This document shows positions 1-8,346 of a stretch of DNA of 8,460 nucleotides, in pieces (within the stretch, counting starts at the first letter, position 1; the number at the start of each line of letters is the position of its first letter). The translations under genes and the position numbers were made by a program. Source of the DNA: an uncultured Veillonella sp. (GTDB lineage: Bacteria > Bacillota > Negativicutes > Veillonellales > Veillonellaceae); NCBI GenBank assembly GCA_934183145.1, contig CAKPSA010000054.1, positions 1-8,460 of the forward strand, written 5' to 3'. The notes under the pieces are model-generated. The model made no database searches and was not told where the DNA came from. It saw only the letters and a list, made by a program, of their open reading frames with translations.

Positions 1-1496
1 ATCATACGAGCAACCCAGAAGAAGATGATATCGTAACCAGTTACGAGAACACTTGTTGGGTACCATTGTTTAAGCTCAGGAGTTTGTTCAGGCCACCCCA
101 TTGTAGCAAATGGCCACAAACCAGAGCTGAACCATGTATCAAGAACGTCTGGATCTTGTGTTACATGACCGTGACAATGAGGACATTCAGTAATGTCTTC
201 ACGGCTTACGATAGTTTCGCCGCAGTCATCACAGTACCATGCAGGAATGCGATGGCCCCACCACAATTGACGGGAAATGGTCCAGTCACGGATGTTTTCA
301 AGCCAGTTTACATAAGTTTTTGTAAACCGTTCAGGAACAAACTCTACTTCGTGGTCTTTAACAACCTTAAGAGCTGGCTCTGCTAATGGTTTCATATCTA
401 CGAACCATTGTTTAGATACCATTGGCTCGATAATTGTATTACAACGAGAGCAATGACCTACTGCATGGTCATGATCATCGATTTTTTCAAGTAAGCCTAA
501 TTCTTTGAGTTCTGCTACTACTTGTTTACGAGCTTCTTCACGAGTCATGCCATTGAACTTGCCAGCACCTTCATTCATTGTGGCATCATTGTTCATAACA
601 ACGATGGATTCCAAATTATGACGTTGACCCATTTCAAAGTCATTAGGGTCATGAGCAGGCGTAATTTTTACGCAGCCTGTACCGAAGCTAGCATCTACAT
701 AGTCATCAGCAATTACAGGAATTTCTCGATTAACAAATGGTAAAATCAATGTTTTGCCGATGAGGTCTTTATAACGATCATCATCAGGATTTACTGCTAC
801 TGCCACGTCACCGAACATTGTTTCTGGACGAGTTGTAGCAACAACAACAAAACGATTATCTTCACCTTTTACAGGATATTTAATATGCCATAAATGACCA
901 TGTTCGTCTTCATGTTCAACTTCAACATCAGATAAAGCAGTAGCACAACGAGGGCACCAGTTGATAATGCGTTCACCGCGATAGATTAAACCTTTTTCAT
1001 ACAGGCTTACGAATACTTCGCGCACTGCATGATAGTATCCTTCATCCAATGTAAAACGTTCGCGAGACCAGTCACAAGATGCACCTAAGCTACGGATTTG
1101 TTTTACGATAGTATCACCGTATTCTTTTTTCCATTCCCATACGCGTTCTACAAATTTCTCACGGCCTAAATCATAGCGAGATTTCCCCTCTTCTTTAGCG
1201 AGCATCTCTTCTACTTTAATTTGAGTAGCAATACCAGCATGGTCAGTACCAGGCATCCACAATACATTGTAGCCTTGCATGCGTTTGAAACGGATGAGGA
1301 TATCTTGTAATGTATTATCTAAAGCATGGCCCATATGCAACATACCAGTTACATTAGGAGGCGGCAACACGATACTAAATGGCTCTTTATTTGTGTCTAC
1401 TTCTTCGTGAAAGTATCCTTGGTTTTCCCAATAAGAATACCATTTCCCTTCTATTTCACCGGGGTTATAAGTGGTTAAATTTTCGTAGGTTTTCAT
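1..1496 (-). CDS. valS: Valine--tRNA ligase (ValS), 5' part, cut by the window edge
   Basis: Charges tRNA(Val) with valine in the cytoplasm and edits mischarged threonine. The first 498 codons are present with no stop; the rest, including the KMSKS loop and anticodon-binding domain, lies beyond the window edge (full family length is about 880 residues). The protein begins [20 protein letters not shown]. The class I signature is [14 protein letters not shown], with the HIGH-type motif HMGH at residues 54-57. A CP1 editing domain should occupy roughly residues 190-345. Two cysteine groups follow: CSRC at 349-352 and C422-x2-C425-x12-C438-x2-C441, a zinc-knuckle pattern. WWGHRIPAW lies at about 412-420, and the visible part ends in [14 protein letters not shown], typical of ValS. 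The ATG is supported by AGGAGG 4 bases upstream. It lies 21 bases after tatC, so it is probably cotranscribed. Identity is very secure. Confidence 0.97.
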   Translation of the reverse strand, partial: MKTYENLTTYNPGEIEGKWYSYWENQGYFHEEVDTNKEPFSIVLPPPNVTGMLHMGHALDNTLQDILIRFKRMQGYNVLWMPGTDHAGIATQIKVEEMLAKEEGKSRYDLGREKFVERVWEWKKEYGDTIVKQIRSLGASCDWSRERFTLDEGYYHAVREVFVSLYEKGLIYRGERIINWCPRCATALSDVEVEHEDEHGHLWHIKYPVKGEDNRFVVVATTRPETMFGDVAVAVNPDDDRYKDLIGKTLILPFVNREIPVIADDYVDASFGTGCVKITPAHDPNDFEMGQRHNLESIVVMNNDATMNEGAGKFNGMTREEARKQVVAELKELGLLEKIDDHDHAVGHCSRCNTIIEPMVSKQWFVDMKPLAEPALKVVKDHEVEFVPERFTKTYVNWLENIRDWTISRQLWWGHRIPAWYCDDCGETIVSREDITECPHCHGHVTQDPDVLDTWFSSGLWPFATMGWPEQTPELKQWYPTSVLVTGYDIIFFWVARM

Positions 1497-1500
1497 CGTT

Positions 1501-1506
1501 CCTCCT
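1501..1506 (-). promoter_or_regulatory. Ribosome binding site of valS
   Basis: A full AGGAGG lies 4 bases before the valS ATG, inside the 21-base gap after the tatC stop. It is the strongest Shine-Dalgarno match in the window and fixes the valS start. The gap has no room for a separate promoter or leader RNA. Confidence 0.8.
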
Positions 1507-1517
1507 AAATAAACTCC

Positions 1518-2408
1518 TTAGCGCTTCATAATCTTAGCCAATACAAATAGGCTCGTTTCATATAGCAATATCATAGGCAATGCAATCATCGTTTGAGAGA
1601 ACATATCCGGTGTTGGTGAAATGACAGCACCTATGATAAAGGATATCAGAATAAATATCTTTCGCTTCGTTTTTAAAAAACGCGATGTAATTAAGTTGAA
1701 ATATCCCAAGATGATTAAAATCAACGGCAACTCAAAGATAAATCCAAAGGGTAGTACAAAGGATAATACAAAGTCCATGTACTGACCAATGGAAAATAGC
1801 GGTTGTAATTCGTCTGTAGCAAAGCCCATAAAGAACTTAACGGCTGCAGGTAGCACGAGAAAATAAGAAAATACAATACCGATGCCAAATAGTCCTATGG
1901 CAACCGGTAAGATCCAGTTAGATAACTGCTTTTCTCGTACAGTAAGGGCTGGCTTAACAAATAGCCAAATCTGATGCAATATAATAGGCGCCCCTATAAT
2001 AAGACCACCTACTATAGACACCTTCATATATGTAAAGAAGGCTTCAGTTGGTTTCATATAATAAAGCTTACCAGCTGGTTTTAGGAGTATTTCCAATAAA
2101 AAGTCTACATAATAATAAGAAATACACGTTCCTATAACAACTGCAACAGCCATTATAATAAGACGCTTTCGCAATTCAGACAGATGACCCACAAGAGATA
2201 ATTCCCGTGCTTCGTCCATCATTTTCTGTTCCATTTCAGTATAAATAGGTTCTTCTTCCGATTCCTCAGGAACGCGTTGATTTGCCACCTTATACCGTTC
2301 TTGCTCAGCCTTTAACTCTGCTTCGCGACGTTTTTGACGAACTACACTATCAAAAGAAGGTTTTTGTATGGGATATTCGAAGTCCGGTTTTGGTTCGAAT
2401 GGTTCCAT
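1518..2408 (-). CDS. tatC: Sec-independent protein translocase subunit TatC, with N-terminal extension
   Basis: Inner-membrane receptor of the twin-arginine pathway; it binds RR signal peptides and recruits TatA for export of folded proteins. The conserved core runs from about residue 68 to 296. HLSELRKRL is at 75-83, holding the conserved Glu78 and Arg80. IWLFVKPALTVREK has Phe150 and Glu159. FELP carries Glu226, and SPTPDMFSQ is at 264-272 with Asp268. Six hydrophobic segments fit TatC, at about 83-103, 123-147, 163-186, 209-234, 249-263 and 273-292. At 296 residues it exceeds the usual 240-260 because residues 1-67 form a charged, hydrophilic extension rich in Glu, Lys and Arg. The upstream start is supported by GAAAGG 6 bases before ATG and a 1-base gap to the previous gene. 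Met59, Met63 and Met64 are internal alternatives giving a normal-length protein. No tatA or tatB is in the window. Confidence 0.96.
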   Translation of the reverse strand: MEPFEPKPDFEYPIQKPSFDSVVRQKRREAELKAEQERYKVANQRVPEESEEEPIYTEMEQKMMDEARELSLVGHLSELRKRLIIMAVAVVIGTCISYYYVDFLLEILLKPAGKLYYMKPTEAFFTYMKVSIVGGLIIGAPIILHQIWLFVKPALTVREKQLSNWILPVAIGLFGIGIVFSYFLVLPAAVKFFMGFATDELQPLFSIGQYMDFVLSFVLPFGFIFELPLILIILGYFNLITSRFLKTKRKIFILISFIIGAVISPTPDMFSQTMIALPMILLYETSLFVLAKIMKR

Positions 2409-2409
2409 A

Positions 2410-3381
2410 TTATACCTTTCTATCAGCTAAATTTTCTACTGCCATCACAAGGAATTCCTTGCCTGGGAAATCACGTACAGCATCGAGTGCTGCCAAAGCA
2501 TCCTTGCAATATTGATCAGCTACAGCTAATGTATTATCAATACCACCTTGAGCGATAACATAGTCGATAATAGCCTGCTCATCGCCGCCATTATTCAAGG
2601 CCTTAATATCTGCAAGCAATTTATCTTTATTATCATCATTAACGATACTTAACAACGGATATGTCAATAAACCTTCGCGCAAATCATTCCCCACTGGTTT
2701 ACCAGTCGTCTCTGTTGTTTCACGATAATCCATAATATCATCAGTAATTTGGAATGCCATGCCCAAAGCATGACCATATTTTTTCAACTCAACGATTTCA
2801 GATTCGCTCCAGCCACCTAATAGGCCACCCAATTCCATACAGCCTTCCATAAAGTCCGCTGTTTTCTTTTGGGTCTTAGTCATATAGCGCTCAATACCTT
2901 GATCGATGCGGTATACATCTTCCATCTGCATGAACTCACCTTCTACAAGGCAAGTAATAATATGGGAGAAAATTTGTAAATACTTCATATTAGGCATTTC
3001 AGATACGATTTGGAATGCTTTGGCAAACAAGTAGTCCCCACTAAGGATGGCTACCTTATTGCCTTTGTGCATATGAATCGTTTCTTCACCGCGACGAATC
3101 TCAGCTTGATCTAATACATCATCGTGAATCAGTGTCGCTAAATGAAGCATTTCTACAGCTTCAGCAATTCTAATACGTTGACGTTCTACAGAGGTACCTG
3201 CATTAGCAATCAATAAACATAATTGCGCACGCAAACGCTTACCACCTGCAACAGATAATGGTCGAATCAGTGCATTAAAGTCTTCTGCACCTGTATTAAA
3301 AGATGATGCAAGAGACTCTTCCACACCCTCTAAATCTAGAGCAATGCGTTCCATAATCTCTAATTCATTGGTTTGACTCAT
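2410..3381 (-). CDS. Trans-polyprenyl diphosphate synthase (E-isoprenyl synthase family)
   Basis: Condenses isopentenyl diphosphate onto an allylic primer to build a linear all-trans polyprenyl diphosphate. The 323-residue length is normal for the family. GGKRLR at 46-51 binds diphosphate. The first aspartate-rich motif is HDDVLD, with Asp87, Asp88 and Asp91, followed by RRG at 96-98. The second is TDDIMD, with Asp214, Asp215 and Asp218, followed by GKPVGNDLREG at 227-237. The residue five before the first motif is Ala82. A small residue there generally permits products longer than farnesyl, so a long chain (quinone-tail type, as in HepT/IspB) is more likely than FPP or GGPP; this is inference. 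No quinone or carotenoid genes are nearby to settle the product. The ATG overlaps the engB stop (ATGA) and has AGGAG 7 bases upstream. Family is secure; chain length and symbol are not. Confidence 0.93.
   Translation of the reverse strand: MSQTNELEIMERIALDLEGVEESLASSFNTGAEDFNALIRPLSVAGGKRLRAQLCLLIANAGTSVERQRIRIAEAVEMLHLATLIHDDVLDQAEIRRGEETIHMHKGNKVAILSGDYLFAKAFQIVSEMPNMKYLQIFSHIITCLVEGEFMQMEDVYRIDQGIERYMTKTQKKTADFMEGCMELGGLLGGWSESEIVELKKYGHALGMAFQITDDIMDYRETTETTGKPVGNDLREGLLTYPLLSIVNDDNKDKLLADIKALNNGGDEQAIIDYVIAQGGIDNTLAVADQYCKDALAALDAVRDFPGKEFLVMAVENLADRKV
2415..2420 (-). promoter_or_regulatory. Ribosome binding site supporting the upstream tatC start
   Basis: GAAAGG lies 6 bases before the tatC ATG, within the last codons of the prenyl synthase gene. 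The junction reads TAA-T-ATG, so ribosomes ending the upstream gene are placed to restart here. It favours the long form of TatC over starts at codons 59-64. Confidence 0.6.
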
Positions 3382-4076
3382 GCTTCATCTCCTACTAGAA
3401 CTTTATTGATGCGTTGTTGTAAAAGCTCACGGCCAGTATGCTTCAAAGAGCTATACAGAATTGGCGGTGTTGCAGTTGGATACATTTCCTTAATAATCGC
3501 TAAATTAGCAGACTTTTCTTTAGCTGTTAATTTATCGACCTTAGTCACTACAATTTGTAATGGTACACCAGCTTCAACGAGCCAATCATAAGCTACCTTA
3601 TCGATAGGCATCTCAGGATGACGACCATCAATTAATAAACACAACAACATCAATCGTTCAGAATGTAAAATATAATCGGCAATAAAGGAAGACCACAAAT
3701 TGCGGTTTCCTTTATTTGTCTTTGCAAATCCATAACCAGGAAGGTCAACGAGGAACCAATGGTAACGGCGTTCCTCTGTTTCAGAAATATCCTCTTTTGA
3801 CTCTACATCAAAATAGTTTATCGTCTTTGTCTTACCTGGCTGGCCACTAACGAGGGCTAACCCACGATAATTACACAAGGAGTTAATCAACGAAGATTTG
3901 CCCACATTAGAGCGCCCGATGAAAGCAATCTCTACTGTATCCCCTTCAGGATATTGATCTGCCTTAACGCAGGAAGTATTATATTTTGCTGCTATAATAC
4001 GAGGCCCCTTCGGTTCTTTTCGTGTATATTGTGGTTTTGGGCCCATTTGTTTAGTGGATTTTTTCTTTTTTTGCAT
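3378..4076 (-). CDS. engB: Ribosome biogenesis GTP-binding protein EngB (YihA/YsxC)
   Basis: TRAFAC-class GTPase needed for late assembly of the large ribosomal subunit. The GTPase motifs are in order: G1 GRSNVGKS at 54-61; a switch I region PGKTKTINYF at 80-89, the EngB signature; G3 DLPGYG at 111-116; G4 TKVD at 178-181; and G5 SSLK at 209-212. At 232 residues it is longer than the usual 195-200. Much of the excess is a Lys-rich start ([10 protein letters not shown] and more basic residues to about 25), plus a small acidic insert near 92-104. The basic tail might touch rRNA, but this is inference. The ATG overlaps the lon stop by 1 base (TAATG), and the only Shine-Dalgarno-like match is AAAGG 10 bases upstream, so expression probably depends on ribosomes ending lon. 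Met11 is an alternative start but has no better ribosome site. Confidence 0.96.
   Translation of the reverse strand: MQKKKKSTKQMGPKPQYTRKEPKGPRIIAAKYNTSCVKADQYPEGDTVEIAFIGRSNVGKSSLINSLCNYRGLALVSGQPGKTKTINYFDVESKEDISETEERRYHWFLVDLPGYGFAKTNKGNRNLWSSFIADYILHSERLMLLCLLIDGRHPEMPIDKVAYDWLVEAGVPLQIVVTKVDKLTAKEKSANLAIIKEMYPTATPPILYSSLKHTGRELLQQRINKVLVGDEA
3389..3393 (-). promoter_or_regulatory. Ribosome binding site of the prenyl synthase gene
   Basis: AGGAG lies 7 bases before the ATG, inside the final codons of engB. With the 4-base ATGA overlap it indicates coupled translation of the two genes and fixes the start. Confidence 0.7.
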
Positions 4077-6385
4077 TACACAAGTGCCTTTGCTAATACT
4101 TCATCCATTGTCTTTACTGGCGTGATAATGAGACCTTCTTTTACAATATCAGGCAATTCTGCAATATCCTTTTCATTGCCTTTCGGAATCAATACTTCTT
4201 TAATGCCATTAGACAAGGCTGCTAATAACTTTTCTTTTAAACCGCCGATTGGTAATACACGGCCACGCAATGTAATTTCACCAGTCATGGCAATATCAGA
4301 ACGAACCTTGCGGTTTGTTAAGATAGATACCATCGCCAATGTCATTGTAATACCTGCAGAAGGGCCATCCTTAGGTGTCGCACCTTCAGGCAAGTGAACG
4401 TGAATATCGAGTTTCTTATAGAAATCATCCTCGATTTTTAAGGCTTTTGCATTGTGACGGATATAGCTCATCGCAGCTTGACCAGATTCTTGCATAACCT
4501 TACCTAAGCTACCAGTCAATGCAAGTTTACCTGTACCATTCATAGTTGTTGCTTCGCATGGCAATACAACACCACCTACAGAAGTCCAAGCTAAACCATT
4601 TACATAGCCAATTTGCGGTTTCTTTTCACGCTCTTGGTCAACGAAAATTGGTGCACCCAAGAATTCATGAAGATTTTTTGTCGTTACTTTCGGTGCATCT
4701 CCACCTTCTTCAACGACTTTATAAGCAATTTTACGACAAATCTTAGCAATCGTTTTTTCCAAGGTACGAACACCCGCTTCACGAGTATATTCGGAAACAA
4801 CCTTTTTCAACACTGCATCAGATAATTTAACCTTATAATCTTCAAGACCATTTTTCTTGATTTGTTTAGGTACTAAATAGCGCTTAGCAATCTCTAATTT
4901 CTCTTGTTCCATATAGCTAGATAATTCAATGATTTCCATACGATCTAACAATGGACCAGGAATATTGGATGCAACGTTAGCCGTTGTAATCCAGAATACT
5001 TCAGAGAAATCGAATGGTACTTCGATAAAGTGATCGCTAAATGTACTATTTTGTTCTGGATCCAATACCTCTAACAATGCAGAGGATGGATCCCCTTTAT
5101 AGTCAGATGCTAATTTATCAATTTCATCTAACAAGAATACAGGATTTTTAGTGCCTACATTCTTAAGACCTTGAATCATGCGACCTGGCAATGCGCCAAT
5201 ATACGTACGACGATGTCCACGAATTTCAGCTTCATCACGAACACCACCTAAGGATGCACGGATGAATTTACGGTTCATTGCTTTAGCGATAGACGTAGCC
5301 AAGGATGTTTTACCAACCCCTGGTGGGCCTACTAAGCAAAGAATGGATCCGCTATTCTTACCAGTTAACTTACGAACAGCTAAGAATTCAAGGATGCGTT
5401 TCTTTACCTTTTCAAGACCATAATGATCCGCTTCAAGCATAGCATGAGCTTCCTTGATATCCAAGCGATCCTCAGTCAATTCATTCCACGGTAACGCCAA
5501 TACCCAATCTAGGTAATTGCGCAAAATAGTTGCTTCTGGCATCAATTGCGGCATACGGCTATAACGAGAAATTTCTTTATCGATACGCTCATGTACATCT
5601 TCGCTAAGGTTAAGTGCTTTTAATTTAACACGTAATTCTTCAGCTTCTTCCTCTGGATCCCCTTTGTCACCCAATTCATCGTGGATAACACGGATTTTTT
5701 CGCGCAAGAAATATTCTTTTTGCGCTTTTTCCATAGATTGACGTACTTGATTATTAATGGAGTTTTCCAAATCAGAGATTTGTAATTCCATATTCAAAAT
5801 ACCTACGATCATATTTAAACGACGAGCTACGGATAACTCTTCAAGTAACTCTTGGCGTTTAGTGTTATTAATAGGTAATAAGAACGCAACTTGGTCAGCC
5901 AATTCACATGGGTCACGTAACTCCATTACGCGTGTTACGCCTTCATCTGTAACAGATTTAGCCTCTTCCGCCCATTCGCCGAATTTAGACTGCACCAAAC
6001 GACGATACGCTTCTAGCTCAACATCGTCTTCAAATTCGGAGGCTACCCGTTCGTAGTCCCCTACATAGTACGGATCCATACTTGTAATATTCATTACGCG
6101 AATACGTGTAATGCCCTCTACAAGAACACGTACAATACCACCTGGTAAGCGCAACATTTGCTTAATTTTTACTAATGTACCCATTTGGGCTAAGTCATGA
6201 ACAGTAGGCGCATCAACAGCATCATCCTTTTGGCTAACAACTGCTAAAATGCGATCCTCATTCATTGCGGCTTCTACCGCTTTAATGGATTTGTCTCGAC
6301 CGATATCGAGGTGAATCACGATATTCGGATATACAACCATGCCTCTAAGAGGTACAGTCGGAATCCCAACTTCGAGTAAATTCAT
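4076..6385 (-). CDS. lon: ATP-dependent protease Lon (LonA type)
   Basis: Cytoplasmic homohexameric AAA+ serine protease that degrades misfolded and selected regulatory proteins. The 769 residues match full-length LonA (about 770-785). The N-terminal substrate-binding domain (about 8-200) starts [15 protein letters not shown] charged helical linker leads to the AAA+ module, with Walker A GPPGVGKT at 353-360 and Walker B FLLDEID at 417-423. [12 protein letters not shown] at 390-401 contains the pore-loop region. The protease domain (about 590-769) has the Ser-Lys dyad: Ser676 in DGPSAG (673-678) and Lys719 in GGLKEKL (714-720). The hydrophilic domain and lack of membrane segments exclude LonB. 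The ATG has GGAGG 4 bases upstream. It lies 65 bases after clpX, with an inverted repeat between, and its stop overlaps the engB start. No CIRCE element or CtsR-type repeat is visible in the gap. Confidence 0.98.
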   Translation of the reverse strand: MNLLEVGIPTVPLRGMVVYPNIVIHLDIGRDKSIKAVEAAMNEDRILAVVSQKDDAVDAPTVHDLAQMGTLVKIKQMLRLPGGIVRVLVEGITRIRVMNITSMDPYYVGDYERVASEFEDDVELEAYRRLVQSKFGEWAEEAKSVTDEGVTRVMELRDPCELADQVAFLLPINNTKRQELLEELSVARRLNMIVGILNMELQISDLENSINNQVRQSMEKAQKEYFLREKIRVIHDELGDKGDPEEEAEELRVKLKALNLSEDVHERIDKEISRYSRMPQLMPEATILRNYLDWVLALPWNELTEDRLDIKEAHAMLEADHYGLEKVKKRILEFLAVRKLTGKNSGSILCLVGPPGVGKTSLATSIAKAMNRKFIRASLGGVRDEAEIRGHRRTYIGALPGRMIQGLKNVGTKNPVFLLDEIDKLASDYKGDPSSALLEVLDPEQNSTFSDHFIEVPFDFSEVFWITTANVASNIPGPLLDRMEIIELSSYMEQEKLEIAKRYLVPKQIKKNGLEDYKVKLSDAVLKKVVSEYTREAGVRTLEKTIAKICRKIAYKVVEEGGDAPKVTTKNLHEFLGAPIFVDQEREKKPQIGYVNGLAWTSVGGVVLPCEATTMNGTGKLALTGSLGKVMQESGQAAMSYIRHNAKALKIEDDFYKKLDIHVHLPEGATPKDGPSAGITMTLAMVSILTNRKVRSDIAMTGEITLRGRVLPIGGLKEKLLAALSNGIKEVLIPKGNEKDIAELPDIVKEGLIITPVKTMDEVLAKALV

Positions 6386-6389
6386 ACTT

Positions 6390-6394
6390 CCTCC
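6390..6394 (-). promoter_or_regulatory. Ribosome binding site of lon
   Basis: GGAGG lies 4 bases before the lon ATG, downstream of the clpX-lon inverted repeat. It fixes the lon start. Confidence 0.75.
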
Positions 6395-6412
6395 AGGTAT
6401 TTATATTATGAA

Positions 6413-6446
6413 AAGAAACTCATTCCTACACAGAAATGAGTTTCTT
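6413..6446 (-). terminator. Inverted repeat in the clpX-lon gap, possible weak terminator or processing hairpin
   Basis: AAGAAACTCATT and AATGAGTTTCTT form a perfect 12-bp stem around a 10-base loop, starting 5 bases after the clpX stop codon on the transcript. Only 3 of the 12 pairs are G-C. The 3' arm runs into a U-rich stretch (UUUCUUUUC) broken by C. This is weaker than a classic intrinsic terminator. It may cause partial termination, so that lon is made at a lower level, or it may stabilise or define the 3' end of the tig-clpP-clpX message. The stem is seen in the sequence; the role is inference. Confidence 0.45.
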
Positions 6447-6450
6447 CGAA

Positions 6451-7704
6451 TTACGATTTCAACTGGATGTCTTGGTCTGCCTCATTTTTGAGTATAGGTT
6501 CACCTGTGCTCAACACGGATTCACGATTTACTATGCACTTAGCTACTTCCGGCATGGAAGGAACCTCGAACATAACGCGTTTCATCACTTTTTCAATGAT
6601 AGCACGCAAACCACGAGCACCTGTTTTTCGCTGTAATGCTTCATCAGCGATTTCTTCTAATGCATCTTCAGTGAAAGTTAACTCTACACCATCAAGGGAT
6701 AGAATTTTTTCATATTGTTTTGTTAATGCATTTTTAGGCTTTGTCAAAATTTGAATTAATGCCTCTCTGTCCAATTGGTCCAATGTTACCATAACAGGCA
6801 AACGACCAATAAATTCAGGAATTAAGCCAAATTTCAATAAATCTTCAGGTACAACATCTTTTAGGATAGCCGATACATTACGTTCTTCTTTACGTTGTAC
6901 ATCTGCACCAAAACCAAGGGTTTTCTTAGCGGTACGCTTAGTAATAACCTTGTCCATACCATCAAATGCACCACCACAAATAAAGAGAATATTTGTAGTG
7001 TCGATTTGAAGCATTTCTTGATTTGGATGCTTTCTGCCACCTTGAGGTGGAACAGAAGCCACGGTACCTTCTAAGATTTTAAGCAATGCTTGTTGTACAC
7101 CTTCGCCAGACACATCACGTGTAATGGAAGGGTTCTCAGACTTACGAGCGATCTTATCGATTTCATCGATATAGATAATGCCACGTTCAGCCCGAGCTAT
7201 ATCATAATCTGCAGCTTGGATAATTTTAAGCAAGATATTTTCCACATCTTCCCCTACATAACCAGCTTCAGTTAAGCTTGTAGCATCTGCAATAGCAAAT
7301 GGTACTTCTAGCATTTTCGCTAAGGTTTGAGCCAATAGTGTTTTACCACTACCAGTAGGACCAATGAATAAAACATTAGCCTTTTGTAATTCTACATCAT
7401 CAACTACATTATCTGTTTGTAAACGTTTGTAGTGATTATATACAGCCACGGCTAAAGAGATTTTAGCATCATCTTGACCAATAACATATTCGTCAAGATG
7501 AGCTTTAATTTCTCTCGGCGTTGGCAATTCTTTTAAGTTGAAGTCATCCGTTTCTACTTCACCTAACTCATCCGCAATAATACGTTCACATACTTCAACG
7601 CATTCATCACAAATATATACGTTAGGCCCCGCTACTAATTTGCGGACTTCTTCGCTTGTGCGTCCACAAAAACTGCAGCGCATTGTATCTTTATCTTTTG
7701 CCAA
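6451..7704 (-). CDS. clpX: ATP-dependent Clp protease ATP-binding subunit ClpX
   Basis: AAA+ unfoldase that recognises tagged proteins and threads them into ClpP. The 417 residues are normal length. The N-terminal zinc-binding domain has Cys10, Cys13, Cys32 and Cys35 (C-x2-C-x18-C-x2-C). Walker A GPTGSGKT is at 115-122, the pore loop GYVGED at 148-153, Walker B IIYIDEID at 176-183, and the RKH loop at 224-226. The ClpP-docking loop is LGFG at 263-266. The Arg-finger region FIGRLP is at 298-303, and sensor 2 is GARGLR at 362-367. The start codon is TTG, with GGAGG 6 bases upstream in the 12-base gap after clpP. The next in-frame ATG is codon 8, just before the zinc domain, and lacks a well-placed ribosome site. 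It adjoins clpP, its partner, so the two are surely cotranscribed. Confidence 0.98.
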   Translation of the reverse strand: MAKDKDTMRCSFCGRTSEEVRKLVAGPNVYICDECVEVCERIIADELGEVETDDFNLKELPTPREIKAHLDEYVIGQDDAKISLAVAVYNHYKRLQTDNVVDDVELQKANVLFIGPTGSGKTLLAQTLAKMLEVPFAIADATSLTEAGYVGEDVENILLKIIQAADYDIARAERGIIYIDEIDKIARKSENPSITRDVSGEGVQQALLKILEGTVASVPPQGGRKHPNQEMLQIDTTNILFICGGAFDGMDKVITKRTAKKTLGFGADVQRKEERNVSAILKDVVPEDLLKFGLIPEFIGRLPVMVTLDQLDREALIQILTKPKNALTKQYEKILSLDGVELTFTEDALEEIADEALQRKTGARGLRAIIEKVMKRVMFEVPSMPEVAKCIVNRESVLSTGEPILKNEADQDIQLKS

Positions 7705-7710
7705 TGGGCG

Positions 7711-7715
7711 CCTCC
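7711..7715 (-). promoter_or_regulatory. Ribosome binding site that points to a TTG start for clpX
   Basis: GGAGG lies 6 bases before a TTG codon, while the first in-frame ATG is 21 bases further on. The spacing decides for TTG and gives the N-terminus [10 protein letters not shown]. Confidence 0.75.
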
Positions 7716-7716
7716 A

Positions 7717-8310
7717 TTACTTGCTTTCTACAGGTTCTCTTGTGAGCACCTCATCGATTAAGCCATATTCAACGGCATCCTGAGCACTCATGAAGTTATC
7801 GCGATCTGTATCACGAGCTACAACCTCAATATCTTGTCCACTGCGAGAAGCTAAGATACCATTTAATTCTTCACGCATGCGAAGAATCTCACGGGCATGG
7901 ATTTCAATTTCAGATGCTTGCCCTTGAACACCACCTAGTGGTTGGTGAATCATAACGCGTGCATGAGGCAACGCATAACGTTTACCTTTAGCGCCGGCGG
8001 TTAAAAGCACAGCCCCCATGCTCGCTGCAGAGCCTACGCAAATAGTAGACACATCTGGTTTGATGTATTGCATCGTATCATAAATAGCCATACCGGCAGT
8101 TACAACACCGCCGGGGCTATTAATGTACAAATGGATATCCTTATCAGGATCCTCTGCTTCTAGGAAAAGCATTTGCGCAATAACCGCATTTGCTACATTA
8201 TCATCAATAGGTCCACCTAGGAAGATAATGCGATCCTTTAACAAGCGAGAGTAAATATCATAGGAACGCTCGCCGCGTTCACTTTGTTCAACTACGATTG
8301 GTACATACAT
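7717..8310 (-). CDS. clpP: ATP-dependent Clp protease proteolytic subunit ClpP
   Basis: Serine protease that forms a tetradecameric barrel and degrades proteins fed by ClpX or other Clp ATPases. The 197 residues cover the whole family length. The Ser-His-Asp triad is Ser97 in GSAASMGA (93-100), His122 in MIHQP (120-124) and Asp171 in TDRDNFMS (168-175). SPGG at 65-68 forms the oxyanion region. The N-terminus ([20 protein letters not shown]) begins almost where mature ClpP begins, so there is no long propeptide of the E. coli kind. The ATG has AAAAGG 7 bases upstream. It lies 36 bases after the tig stop and 12 bases before clpX. I see no convincing promoter or CtsR operator in the tig-clpP gap, so it is probably transcribed with tig. 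Confidence 0.98.
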   Translation of the reverse strand: MYVPIVVEQSERGERSYDIYSRLLKDRIIFLGGPIDDNVANAVIAQMLFLEAEDPDKDIHLYINSPGGVVTAGMAIYDTMQYIKPDVSTICVGSAASMGAVLLTAGAKGKRYALPHARVMIHQPLGGVQGQASEIEIHAREILRMREELNGILASRSGQDIEVVARDTDRDNFMSAQDAVEYGLIDEVLTREPVESK

Positions 8311-8317
8311 ATATTCA

Positions 8318-8323
8318 CCTTTT
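8318..8323 (-). promoter_or_regulatory. Ribosome binding site of clpP
   Basis: AAAAGG (continuing as GTGA) lies 7 bases before the clpP ATG in the 36-base gap after tig and fixes the clpP start. Confidence 0.6.
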
Positions 8324-8346
8324 CATGTACCTAGTTGAGCAAACTA

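Noticed and set aside
66..386. Plus-strand open frame of 106 codons
   Set aside because: It lies wholly inside valS on the opposite strand, the translation has no recognisable family features, and the minus-strand frame encodes strongly conserved ValS motifs.
2409..2414. TATAAT on the minus strand at the start of tatC as a promoter
   Set aside because: It matches the -10 consensus but has no -35 match about 17 bases upstream and no extended -10 TG. The bases are explained by the end of the prenyl synthase (Val-stop) next to the tatC ATG.
3954..4397. Plus-strand open frame of 147 codons across the lon-engB junction
   Set aside because: It is antisense to two well-supported genes. Its apparent hydrophobic stretch arises from the complement of the Lys-rich engB start and of conserved Lon codons.
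6395..6412. TATAAA/TAATAT-like sequence before lon as a possible -10 promoter element
   Set aside because: There is no -35 match at a suitable distance, and the implied transcript start would fall in the lon ribosome site.
6436..6754. Plus-strand open frames antisense to the clpX 3' end
   Set aside because: They are complements of conserved ClpX sequence with no ribosome site or recognised domain.
8311..8346. Regulatory site (CtsR or CIRCE type) before clpP
   Set aside because: The 36-base gap has only a short TAGTT/AACTA inverted repeat and the ribosome site. No GGTCAAA repeat or TTAGCACTC-type element is present.
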